DNA of 21,161 bases from positions 1-21,161 of the forward strand of contig JABVXV010000615.1 of NCBI GenBank assembly GCA_013365325.1. The letters are read 5' to 3'. Below, one piece after another: positions 11,243-21,161 of this stretch. Below the pieces are notes generated by a model. It ran no database searches and was not told where the DNA came from. It saw only the letters and a list, made by a program, of their open reading frames with translations. A program made the translations under genes and the position numbers. How positions within the stretch are numbered: the first letter of the stretch is position 1; each line of letters begins with the position of its first letter. This DNA is from Dipetalonema caudispina (Eukaryota; Nematoda; Chromadorea; Rhabditida; Onchocercidae).

Positions 11243-11483
11243 TGAAAGTGGACTAATACTATTATACTACTTGTTACTGGCTAACTACTAACTGGTATCA
11301 TTATTTCCTTACTACTACTACTACTACTCCTATCGTTCAATTTAACGCTTCGTTGAATTTCTTGAAATTTCATTTCATTTTAATCTATTTCAGTTGTATA
11401 TATGCACAAAATAATATGCTTCTTATATAAAAGCTTAGCTTTATATTTATATAACAAGTACATATGTATAACGTAAATAAAGG

Positions 11484-11486
<3 letters not shown>

Positions 11487-11514
<28 letters not shown>
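11487..11514. repeat. (AT)n microsatellite
   Basis: About 13 AT units. The flanking 11520-12130 is AT-rich with no supported gene. Confidence 0.92.
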
Positions 11515-12131
11515 CTTTTATGTTTATACTAATCGTATATTATTTCATCAGCTTTTTTGTAATAAATCTTATCAGTTATTGTTTATTTATTGATTTATTT
11601 CATGTTGGCTTTCTTAATAAGCGTTTTATAAATAGGAAATGATACGACATTATTTAATTAATTAAAATTACTTGTTTGTAATTTGTACTTAATCTTTTAA
11701 TTACATCCAAAACAGAATTGGTTACATGGAGAGGGGAAAAAAAGAAGGAAGGGGAAAAAAGTTCAAAAATTTATGGATAAGTGAAAAGTCACTCATTATC
11801 ATAAAAAAAAAAAAACGATTCATTATCTCCCTTGATTATTGAGAATTCTATGTTTCGAAGAAATTATATTCCAGTTTAAATTTGATAGATAAGAGGATTA
11901 ATGATATTTTCTAACATGTTGGATATTCACATCCCCATGAATCTGTTGAAATATAATACAAGCTTTTGCACTCGGAAGAAGTAAATATATTGCGAAAGTT
12001 AATTATAAAAGCAACAGCTGGATATAATCTAGTGTTATAATCACTGTAATTATTATACAAGTCGGTAATTAATATATTCTCAACGGATAGGAATTTTAAG
12101 TTACTAGTATAAAATGATAAAATGCCCGCAT

Positions 12132-12153
12132 CTTAAGCTATGTTTAGCTTAAG
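12132..12153. repeat. Perfect 9-bp inverted repeat, 4-base loop
   Basis: CTTAAGCTA / TGTT / TAGCTTAAG. It can form a small hairpin on either strand. No U-tract follows, so no terminator role is implied. Confidence 0.8.
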
Positions 12154-12411
12154 CTCGAAAAAGAACCAATGTCTAAGTAATACATTATGAAAGTAAAAAA
12201 TGCACATGTTTAAAATCCCTGTCCTAATGCGCCTGATTGATTGCATGTTTGCGTTCTCATGCTATGCAAAAAAAAAAAAAAAGAAAAAAGAGAAAAACGT
12301 AAATTGATAAAAGCACCCTTTGATAATCTCCTTAAATTTTTCATAAAATTTAAACAACATTCTTAAACATAAGATATCTAAGAAATCATCTACGACAAAT
12401 CATACGGAGCT

Positions 12412-13123
12412 TTGATGTCTAATTGGATTTCAGAATTTCTCAATCTAACTACGCCAAGTTTATTGCAGGTGGTATTTTTAACGTTGACTTTTTGTATCAT
12501 TTCACTTTATCAAAATCAACGAAACAGTAAAATGAAAAACAATCCAAACATATTTGTGCTACACAAATCAAAAAAAAAAACACAATGTCACCGATACCAT
12601 CCAGATACATATATGGTCCACAAAAACATCGACACGAGCACCGGAAGTTATCGTTTCATTTCATCATTTGGTTAAAACAGTTGGATAGAACAAGGATTCG
12701 AAGTTTATATACAGACTACGTATACAAGTATGCGCCACAAACAGTTAAAAAAATCGAAATTAACACTGGAGAATTTCTGTAATCACAGAAAAGGACACAG
12801 ATTTTTTTTAACTTCCACAAATTTTTTAAAATATGGATCAAATTTGCTCAGGAAAATCCTAATATTCTTTTCGACAACAAAAATTCATATTTACATGATT
12901 TTTTAACAAAAAATAAGAAAAAAGTAAAACCGGAGATAAATTCCAGTAAATAACGTCAACAGTTAACAGCGACAACGTTGGAGTACATAAAGAATAAATG
13001 TAACAAAGGAAACAGTGCGAAAATTCAAATTGACGATCAATGTCGAATCAATTTGGAAGGTGATTTAGCAGAAAAGTGTTGGAACGCACCTTCCGTGATC
13101 ACTGACTCTCGAATAGTTTGCTG
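12412..13123 (+). pseudogene. Possible decayed plus-strand gene, unidentified
   Basis: Several plus-strand stretches in this block read like protein but in shifting frames separated by stops. The first is 12415-12675 (hydrophobic VVFLTLTFCIISLY segment, then basic). The second, from 12585, reads through TAA at 12780-12782 into FAQENPNILFDNKNSYLHD. The third follows another TAA near 12953 (TLEYIKNKCNKGNSAKIQID, then EKCWNAPSVITDSRIVC, stop at 13121-13123). An A10 run near 12571-12580 is a natural frameshift point. More fragments continue to about 13380 (ITLTKAANNTCNNHTFDP). I know no family for it. Against it: the base is AT-rich, where such frames arise by chance, and its 3' end is antisense to the last USP exon. 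Confidence 0.25.
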
Positions 13124-16100
13124 AAATTATCATCATATGAATAGAAACAGTTAGTGTAAGAGTATTCTAAATAAAGGAGAAATTTATCCATCAATATTTG
13201 CATACCACATTACGCTTACAAAAGCAGCAAACAATACATGTAATAATCACACTTTTGATCCAAATTATGTCCGATTCTAATGCATCCTTTTCGTAGAGGA
13301 ATGAGATGGATTTTTTTTAATGTAGATTGTTCGAAAGGTAGACTCAACGTGTCAACAAATTTTGAAAAATCAAATTAACGATATCTTCCGGCCTAATCCG
13401 CGGGAAAAAAGAGTAGCACAGAACTGATAATTTGATTACATAAATATAAATTACATTAAGTTTGCTGATGCTTTCGTTCCAAACGATGAATATTTAGAAA
13501 ATCCCAAATATTCTTACCTGTTAAGGTAAAAATAGATGTATCCAGTATCGCTTCTCTTCAGCACTGACCCTTCATCAATAGGTGTGATTGACTCATCGTT
13601 ACAGAGTAACCAACCTTTCGATTTATTACACCAAACATCACATATGTAATGACCTACACGAAAAAAATGGTTCCCTTTAAATTTTTTGGTATTTTTTTCG
13701 TGCTTTTCTTTTCACTAATCAAGTGGAAGATCGAATCAGTTCGCAAAGTAAGGAAGGTTAGAAATATAAACCAAATCTCCAAACATAAGTCCAATTTATA
13801 TCGAAAAAGATACTTTAAATGTGTTTAAAACCTTTAAAGATACATCCACCGTACTTACCACTGTCTGTTGCTTGTCCCAAATGACTGACAACAGATATAA
13901 GTCGATACGATGCCCCTGTAATATCTTCCTGAAAATAAACTCATCAGTTGTGCACATCATATAATGTATCTTTTCTGGCTTCGCAGTACTCATTCATCCG
14001 TAAATGAGATCTGACTCCTCTAAACAAATACGTAAGGACTGATTTTAACCAGAACAAGTAAACAAGTGAGGAAACTGAAATTTTATAACACAGCCATTCT
14101 ACATAATCACATCTTCTATTAAATCGTACTTCTGTGGTAGTAGACATTAGGAAAAAAAACCAATTCATAAAACTTACATGAGTAGTAGCAGCCGTATCAG
14201 AATACCGTTCAGCGTTATCGTCATGAATCTTTTCATCCTAAATTAAAATATTCAGATTAATAAAATACAGAAAACAAGTCGTACAAGCAATAGCTGGGAA
14301 TTTTCACAACGCTAACATTCCTTTTATTTCAATTTGGAATCCTACTTCAAAAATATGGGGAACTTCTGTGATAAAATATCGTAATACTCGTACCACGAAA
14401 TTTATTTCCATAAAAAGTGTGCAATATTTAACTAGTGAGACTGCCTAAAAAATGAAGATTTTATAAGCAAACAAATTTACCTTCGGTTGAGTATATTCTT
14501 GCATAAAATTAGTGCCACTGCTATCAACCGAACTGCTGAGTATAATTTTGCTGAGGAAGATTTCATTCTAAATTTAACTTCTATCATGAAGCAGCATGAA
14601 ACCACAATAAGCCACTTACTCTCACCAAAAATTTCAGAGTTGTAAGTTCTCCTATCGAAAAATTTCCAGTAGTATTAAAATCAAAATACAGAAGTTCTCG
14701 TCTGTACCGAAGGTATAAGCACTGGAGAAAACAGACAATGTTCGTACATCAGATAGACACCCTCGTTTTCACCAATGTGATAGTCTTCAATACTTATTTC
14801 TAAAAATTTTAATACAAATTAGTTGAAAATTTGTCAAGTCCAGAGAAAACTCCGTAAGAGAAATATGTGAAATTATACCAGCTATCCAGATGGCCCAAAC
14901 TCTAGACAAATTTAAAAGCGATTTTAAATCTGAAAAAAATTTAGGCTTCGTCATGTCCCTATTATCCTTACCAAATTTTTGCACCAGATCACTGTCTCGT
15001 TTCTAATATAATAACGCTGATTCCGACTCACTTTTTTTGTTCGAAAGTTTGTGAAGGAAGAATCTCGGGTTTAGGAATTTCTGTATTAAGGCAAGGATAC
15101 AAACTAAGATGAATTTTCTAAATTTCCGAACAGCGCAAAATAAGCATAAACAGATATACAAGTTCACCTTCATATTCACCACCAACATTCAGGAACTTAG
15201 GTCTATAGCAAAGCCACTGCTTCTTGTGAAAAACCCAAACGTCAACACAAAACATCGCTGCAAAAGCGTAAAGTTCCAGCTCAGTTCCTAAGCCAGTTTC
15301 TGTTAACAGACATATATGACAATGCCAACTGTCACTTGTCCAACCCTTTATAGCAACAAATTCATCTGGATGTTCCACCTCAAAGCCAATGATCTGGAAC
15401 AGAAGAAAATTGTCAATAAATATTCTTAATTATCGGTTAGTTTTTGAAACTTCCAACAGAATTTTTCAAACCAGATCAGAAATAAAATTACAGATTCTCG
15501 AAGTAGTCGGTAATCATTTTCACTACCAGCAACATAATAAGCCAATGATTGAAACAGGCAATTACAGTCTCCTTTGACATCAATCAGACGAAGTGGTTTA
15601 TCATACATATCCATCTCTAGAACTGGAGACTGAACCCTGAAATCCATCGCTAACCCATTCAACTCAATGAATTCAATAAACCAGTCTGAACAGCTGTAAC
15701 GATATGGAAATGACAGTGAAAGAGTTTTGCAGAGACACGAAACGATATAATCCAAAAATTTTGAAACACTACTTTGTTTTAATTAGCTAGTGTTCAACGC
15801 GTCAAATGTCCAGCCGACGAATGTTCGACAGAACAAGCGGTACATCAATTAGGACTTCAAGACATGCACGTAGGAGCATATAACCGTGTAATCACCGCAT
15901 TGGGTGTTGCTTTGAGCAACTGGAAAGTATCAGTGGCACCGGTTAATTATTGTTAGAAATTATAGATTTTTGCTTAAAGTCCAAAAACAATGTTCAAAAC
16001 TGAAACAGAAACTTGCATCCAATCGACATTGAAATCCATGCCAATATGCATACAAATTGAACGTCGACTCTCACGGCTTAATGGTTTGTATGGAACTGGC

Positions 16101-19100
16101 TGTGGACCAAATACATCGAAGATTTCCATCTTGAACAGCAAAAAAATTACCAAATAAAAATCAGTTTTCTAAGTATTATCAATAAACATCTGACTGCCCA
16201 TAGCTTGGTGAACCAAGCTGTGAACGGTCAGATGTTCATTGAAATTTTTTTTTCTTAATCAAAAATATGGAAGACATTCGTCACTCTCAAGTTCACTGAT
16301 TTCAAACTCTACTTCATCGCAGGAATCCTTAAACTCATTCTCTGTAAATACTTCCATTACGATACTTTTATACAATCTCTATAAGGCGGTAACAGCTAGC
16401 TGATCTCGTTTCGGTTTTCGTACATTTAATCGATTGCCTATGAATCATTGTATAGGAGATGAAACATCAGAACCGGAAATTTTCCATCATTCAAAGGTGC
16501 TCATTTTTCCTCATGATTCTATCATATCTTTAATTTAGAACTCAAAGCTTACTCCATCCGTACTCGGAAGATCGTCACTGATACTGCTCCGCGATGATCT
16601 TTCGTTCGAGTTTCCAGTGCTTTCTACATCAAAATCACTATTCGTGGATGGCAGTGGTTTGACCAGTAATTTGGAATCCTTATTATCATTAGGAGATTTA
16701 AGTGAAAGTGATAACGGCGTAACTGGCCTAACTGTAGCTGTAGAGTGTTCGTCTTTGTAGGTCAAGTTCTTAGGACGATAATTTGATGAAGATTTAAACG
16801 ACTCCGTGGGACTCATGGACTCTGTGAAAAGAGCGAGTATCAAAGAAAGAGCTGTATAGAAATAAAGCAATGTATTCTACAAATTTAACTTACTTAAAGA
16901 TATCACTTTTGCTGCGACCATGGTCTGTTTAAGCTCCAGTAACGGATCATGGCTTGCGACAGAAGTCCATCCGCCAGGGTGAGTTACCATACGTTTAGTA
17001 TGGAATGATAGCTCTGGTGGTGTGGGAGGCCTGTTCTTTTTTAAGTACGTTTTTCGTCTGGCACCGCTCTGAATTCAGATAATTTAAACTGAACAATCCC
17101 GAGATGTTTAAAAAACTTCAGTGAACCGGGAAAGAATACAACGTTACAGAAAATTGGCTGGAAAGCTTTCCAGAGAATAGTTGGAATTTTCACTTGCAGG
17201 ATCAAAAAATCAAAATACTTGGGATTTCAACCTCAGTAGGTGTCTGTTGATTATATTAATCATAGAGGCAGAACTATAACTTATTCAACCTCGCCAACAG
17301 TATTATCTGTATTTTCCGAAGTTGTCCATATGTTATCGAGACAAAATTTGAGTTCGTTTCCTTGATTCGTGTCCTCGTACACAGATGAATCGCTGCTATC
17401 AGTATTCATTAGAACGTTTTCAAAAGATTCAGATGGCTTGCTCATATTTTCATCTTTAATTTCAGGAATATCTTCGTCGTTTTCTTGATTTCTTTTCTCA
17501 TTTGCATCAACTGTGTCTACTTGTCCTTTTAGGGCCTCAATTTCGACCTTATTTTCACATCCAGCTATCGCCTGCACATAGTCAGAATCAAAATTCCGCT
17601 CAATTTCAAAATCTCTTCCTTGCTTTTTAAATTTCTCTAGACAATCTTTGAGTTCTCCGCCTATCGTTGCTTCCACGTTAAAATCTACATTAACGTCAGG
17701 AGATGGTGATTCCTGATTCATTAGTTTATCTACGCTTTGTTCACTTTTTTGCTCTTGAAATTTCTGCAAGCAATCTTCCATCTCTTCAACCACTTCTATG
17801 TCCATTTTTAAATCTTCATCACGATTAGGAGACGATGATTTCTGGATCATCAGTTCATCTGTACAATGCACACGCAATGTCTGAAATGCAATCAAAAATA
17901 TTTCTTAGAAATACTTGAAACAACATCTTAAAGCTCCGTAACAACTATAAATCTTTTGACGATCATGAAAACACCAAACCTCATCCATTTCCCTCGATAT
18001 TTTTGCAGAAGTTTCATTGTCTTTTCGAAACAATTTTAACTGATCAGCAATGCTACGTTCACAGGCCTACAAACCAACTACATTTTTATCAAAATTAAGA
18101 ATGGTTTCCTGCTAACGTTATACAAACCAAATTTTCTTAAGAGAATAACCAACCGCCATAATTTGTTCTTCTTCTGTCATGAAGTACAGATCCTCATCCG
18201 TATAGTCGTCTTTTGATGGAGTCTTTTCAAGGCTTAAAATAAAATAAGAATCTGTGCTTGCATTTGAAATATGAAAATAGTTGATGGCAATGTATTGAAG
18301 TACTGTGAGCCTAATTTACGAGCACTCACTTGACCAAGTCTTCAGCAGCAATAAGTATGTGTGAAAAAGCAGTCAATTTTTATTCATTAATATATTATTA
18401 TTAGATAGTGATAGGTAAATGTGGATTGAGGATATTACGGAGAGCGCTAACAGCTAGATACAGAAATCCTCTTAGGATCGACTAATAAATTGAAATATTT
18501 AAGTTTTTATTGAAGTCAACAGTGTTGAATTAGCACTAAAAAAAAAGTCATTCCAATGAAATACCGTGAATGATTTGGCGGTCTCTGAGTAAAAAAGGGG
18601 CTAAACAATCTTTGTCCTCGTGGCATTGCTGAACGTTCTGCTCCCAAAGGAAGTTCTGGTTGGAAATGTCGTCTGTCATCCTGAAACATCATTAGATTTC
18701 CGGTGCACAGTAACTTTATCCAAAACCCACAAAATGTGCCTTCCTAAGGAATTAGTTTTAAAATCTAAACCACTGATTTATATTTCCAAAACCCTCCTCC
18801 TCTTTATTTCTTCTATTTGATGCATATTCCCCAATATACACAGGCCGAAAAAAAAAGAACTTGCCGATGTAAGAATATTAACTTTCGGCTTTGAGTCAGC
18901 AAAACAGTTCTTTCCAACTTTCACACTGGCTATAAGATGCTGTACAGAGGTGAGTTCTCTCGATTGTCCGTGACTATAAGCACTGCTGAGAACCTCACTG
19001 CACTCTCCACCTGGCTCGAAGGGAGCTAAAACTCGGGCAAAAAAATTAAAAATAAAGTTTGGAAGGAAATTTCTTTAACCTTTTTTCTGGTTTTAAAAAT

Positions 19101-21161
19101 ATTTTTTATCTATGTGTTTACATTTTCAATTCTGCAACGTTGATTAAGACTGTTTTCACCTTTATTGCTCCTAATTTTCTTAATTCAAGTATATTGACTG
19201 ACAATGTTTATTCACCTTCAGATACTTTCTTGCAGGTGTCAACTTCCTCAACTCCTTTTTCTCCGTCACCTGCAGTTGCAGCTACAGCAATATTGCTCAG
19301 ATCAGTTGCAATGGCTTTCGGATCGTCCTTCCTGCTAAGCTGTGCCTCATCTTTAGCTGATGGGTTACACCGATTTGCCTTATCAGTGTTTTCATCACTG
19401 AAGTGTTTTTACAGTTCTCAGCAGCATATTAATGAACTTCTTATTTCATGAATTTTAATAAAAGTAAGAGATATTATTTTTTCATTCTATTAATTTAAAT
19501 TAAAATCATGTAATTGTTATAATCTTTTCTGCAGAAAAGCAATGCTCTAAAAACATGGATTAATAGTTTTGGGGAAATCTTTAGCTTTGCACTGAAAGAA
19601 TGACAGATGCCAAAGCCTAGCTTACTTGTGAAACGGCATAGAAGGAAAGAAATCACGTTCTAATAAAAACTGGTAATATCAATCCAGCAGCGAAAAAAAA
19701 GCAAAACTAAAAAAGTACCATCGTTCATTCGACACACTTTTTGAAATAATCGATTTTCCTTTTTCTTCATCTCTCGCTAACTTTGCTTTTTTTAATGCTT
19801 CAATGAAACTATACACACGTTCACTCGCAAGATTTCGATTTTCACCCTAAAATATTAATTGAATATTTTGTCTTCAACCGCTCAGATATTTCTGCTTCCA
19901 TTGCTCCCCTCGATAACCCACTTCAGTCCCTACCCCTTACCTATTTTGTCCTCAGATCGATGCTTGCCTACTATGAAGTATATCAAGCAGGAAAAACTTT
20001 TATTCTTTGCCTACCCATGTGTGAGAGGAAATCAGAATTGTACTTTGAATGAAGCAGTAGAAAAATTTGGTTGAGTGTAATCATGATCAAGAACATTGTT
20101 GCGTGGAATTGGCATAGGATATACGAGTGGATCGTCCGAATTTCCATCGCCGCTACCAAGCATATTGCCAGAAATAAAGCTTTTACTGGTTTTCATGTCC
20201 TTCGTATTTAGAGGAACTGAAATCAAGGATTACTTAATTTTAAAAAACATAAATTAGTCAGCTTCTTGAATAAAATTCTGATTCGACCTACATTAAGTGA
20301 AAAAAGAAAAGATTTAAAAAAGACGAAGAAAATGTTTCTTCATGAAACAACCTTTATCAGTTTTCGATTGCGTAGCGAGTTTATTACTGATTGTTCTACG
20401 GGAAACAGGACTTGGCGGAAAGTATTTATTTGATGTAACGTCATCATCAACTTTTAAAGCTCTCCAACTTTGAGAATGAATAATTTCCGGAACTGCAGTG
20501 GAAGGGTTTGGGATAGCGAATTTTGAAACAAATTCTGGAGTTTCAGTTTTACTTGATTCTGCAACTCCAACTGATGTGCTGCTCGCTCCCGTTGCATCCG
20601 CGGATGTGTGGTTGAAAGATTTTCTGATATTTCGAAACAAATTTATTCTAAGCATCTTCGCAGTCTTGAAATCGATACTCCTTAAACAAAAACTTATAGT
20701 TCTGAACAATTTATCATTCCTCTCCTAACCCAATGAAGTCAACTAAATATTTTTCAAAAACTGCCAAAAAAAATTTCTGAGAATAGTACGCTCACTTGGT
20801 AGTTGGCGATAAAGGTGGAAACGGAGCTGCTTCCCCGACAAAACCTTCATTCAACATCAAATATAGCGGAATTCCAACTTTATCCTCACGTTTTATAGCG
20901 ACGGATGTATTGAACACATAACGCTTTAAAAACACGATGAGACATCTAAAACAAAAATTAGTACAAAAAGAAAGTACAAAACAAACTTTGAATATCATCA
21001 AATTTTAAAATTGGATATCACGAAGATTAAAATTAAATAGAGATAAAATTACCTAGGAATTCGAGTAAATTTTTGGTTTTTCTCTGCGCCTGTAAAACCG
21101 CAATTTTCGCACTTTTTTTCCACTAGCTCCATGTTCAAATATTCATCGAGCATAGTCTGCA
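13099..21161 (-). CDS. USP37-like ubiquitin-specific protease, 5' part outside window
   Basis: C-terminal 973 residues of a USP-family (peptidase C19) deubiquitinase, which cleaves ubiquitin from proteins. Exons in coding order: 21053->21161, 20796-20945, 20352-20680, 20044-20216, 19719-19846, 19216-19397, 18865-19025, 18565-18680, 18154-18232, 17980-18066, 17290-17880, 16894-17068, 16553-16821, 14481-14567, 14178-14237, 13859-13928, 13518-13653, 13099-13120; all phases agree. Exons 1-2 give a zinc-ribbon CxxC (VEKKCENCGFTG), FTRIPRCLIVFLKRYVFN and KVGIPLYL, the USP block before the long insert of USP26/29/37. A consensus UIM crosses exons 9-10 (TEEEQIMAACERSIAD). The 591-bp exon is acidic with three loose repeats (MEDCLQKFQEQ, LKDCLEKFKKQ, LKFCLDNI). 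Exons 16-17 give the His box (SYRLISVVSHLGQATDSG then HYICDVW), then GWLLCNDES and GYIYFYLN. The catalytic Cys box lies beyond 21161. Intron 13 (14568-16552) contains the OTU gene. Exact orthology within USP26/29/37 is inferred. Confidence 0.92.
13514..13520 (-). other. USP exon 17 donor with in-frame stop if unspliced
   Basis: Exon 17 ends in a perfect donor, CAG|GTAAGA. If it is not used, the frame reads AGG TAA and the protein ends two codons after FYLN. If used, a 22-bp last exon behind TTTCAG (13121-13126) adds SKLFESQ and TGA at 13099-13101. I prefer the spliced form because both sites fit the consensus and phase, and USP37 proteins continue past this point. Confidence 0.6.
14809..16129 (-). 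CDS. OTU-family cysteine protease nested in USP intron
   Basis: Predicted OTU deubiquitinase, 250 residues, complete. Exons: 16013-16129, 15885-15919, 15492-15693, 15168-15393, 15032-15080, 14972-15002 and 14809-14901; the sum is 753 bp with phases 0,2,0,1,2,0 and a TAA at 14809-14811. The catalytic motif RLIDVKGDCNCLFQSLAYYV carries D93 and C96 (family pattern D-G-N-C-L-F; G is replaced by C here). The region TELELYAFAAMF, then VDVWVFHKKQWLCY, matches the helix and strand between the catalytic boxes. H224 in IWCKNLSLGHLDSWYN fits the family's GHYD-type histidine box. The size suits a single OTU domain with a short N-terminus. The 35-bp exon 2 is the weakest part: it was chosen because it alone links exons 1 and 3 in phase. 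The ATG at 16129 directly follows an acceptor (TTTGCTGTTCAAG). A 45-bp exon (16313-16357, MEVFTENEFKDSCDE) could be added in phase upstream. The OTU subfamily is not determined. Confidence 0.8.
15783..15956 (+). other. Plus-strand open frame antisense to OTU exon 2
   Basis: 57 codons open between stops, of balanced composition (VKCPADECSTEQAVHQLGLQ, then GAYNRVITALGVALSNW), in a GC-richer block that mostly falls in OTU intron 2 and covers the 35-bp exon 2. TTTTAATTAG at its left edge resembles an acceptor. There is no matching donor or partner exon. It may be a mirror of coding-like composition rather than a gene. Confidence 0.15.
16130..16142 (-). promoter_or_regulatory. Splice acceptor at OTU first ATG
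   Basis: TTTTTTTGCTGTTCAAG ends exactly before the ATG of OTU exon 1. As with Kv4 in this window, it could receive a spliced leader, a 45-bp upstream exon (16313-16357), or the preceding USP exon 13, whose donor at 16552 has the same phase (0). Confidence 0.45.
16180..16241. repeat. 62-bp near-perfect palindrome (30-bp arms, 2-base centre)
   Basis: Left arm 16180-16209, centre GA, right arm 16212-16241. 25 of 30 positions pair; all five mismatches are transitions, so part of them would be G-U wobbles in either RNA strand. It sits 51 bp upstream of the OTU first exon in the minus direction, inside USP intron 13. It could be a hairpin RNA, a decaying palindrome from a small inverted-repeat element, or a regulatory cruciform. 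Confidence 0.85.
16365..16372 (-). promoter_or_regulatory. Possible TATA box for the nested OTU gene
   Basis: TATAAAAG on the minus strand within USP intron 13. A start site 25-30 bp downstream would fall after the ATG at 16357, so the first usable start would be the ATG at 16129, which agrees with the chosen OTU start. A single short motif in AT-rich DNA is weak evidence. Confidence 0.25.
18680..18820 (+). other. Intronic and antisense stretch, nothing else seen
   Basis: The plus-strand open frame 18620-18820 is antisense to USP exon 8 plus the adjoining GC-AG intron and is not taken as a gene. The same applies to the plus-strand frame 19059-19451 (antisense to USP exon 6). Confidence 0.6.
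18681..18864 (-). other. GC-AG intron in the USP gene
   Basis: Between USP exons 7 and 8 the only junction that keeps the frame uses the donor TCG|GCAAGT (GC at 18863-18864) with the acceptor GTTTCAG. GCAAGT is the usual consensus of GC-AG introns. The nearby GT (18859-18860) would enter exon 8 in a frame that meets TGA at once. Confidence 0.7.

Noticed and set aside
14626..14651. A 26-bp possible exon (ELTTLKFL) that could link 14761-14799 to USP exon 14
   Set aside because: USP exon 13 joins exon 14 directly in phase 0, and this exon cannot be entered from exon 13 without an immediate stop.
14681..14799. Minus-strand frame with an OTU-end look (GVYLMYEHCLFSPVL) as the last OTU exon
   Set aside because: Reaching it needs a chain with a one-base phase conflict at the A7 run (15032-15038). 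The alternative ending at 14809 is in phase throughout and supplies a proper His box (GHLDSW).
16374..16430. Minus-strand CYRLIEIV as a second USP His-box start
   Set aside because: No GHY follows, the phase does not match exon 13, and the real box (SYRLISVVSH) is in exon 16.
19059..19451. 130-codon plus-strand ORF
   Set aside because: It is antisense to USP exon 6, which fits in phase with its neighbours and is the better coding reading.
20498..20728. Plus-strand ORF of 76 codons
   Set aside because: Antisense shadow of USP exon 3.

Overview
The window looks like AT-rich nuclear DNA of a nematode, possibly a filarial or other spirurid (the clade is inference). All recognised genes carry many introns with TTTTCAG/TTTTTAG-type acceptors. 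Introns and intergenic DNA are full of A/T runs and microsatellites. The potassium-channel gene has the nematode-type Kv4 N-terminus. All three confident genes lie on the minus strand.

Layout: (1) 208-5556, the 5' six coding exons of a Shal/Kv4 voltage-gated potassium channel (shl-1 type), from the start codon to just before the selectivity filter; the rest lies left of position 1. Its 2.4-kb fourth intron holds a candidate plus-strand exon. (2) 5557-13098, mostly gene-poor AT-rich DNA with simple repeats. It also contains a 5S-rRNA-like fragment, an unexplained GC-richer island, a coding-like 42-codon ORF and a poorly resolved plus-strand stretch that may be a decayed gene. (3) 13099-21161, the C-terminal 18 exons of a USP37-like ubiquitin-specific protease whose first exons (with the Cys box) lie right of the window. 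(4) Inside its largest intron, on the same strand, a complete seven-exon OTU-family cysteine protease gene (14809-16129, 250 residues).

The main result is this nested arrangement: two deubiquitinases of unrelated catalytic folds share one locus and strand. Both exon sets close with consistent splice phases. The OTU product keeps a plausible catalytic Asp, Cys and His, and its first exon is phase-compatible with the upstream USP exon, so a fused transcript is possible. A 62-bp near-perfect palindrome lies just upstream of the OTU start. One USP intron appears to use a GC-AG donor. All exon models were built by hand from reading frames, splice consensus and phase arithmetic, without alignment or transcript data.
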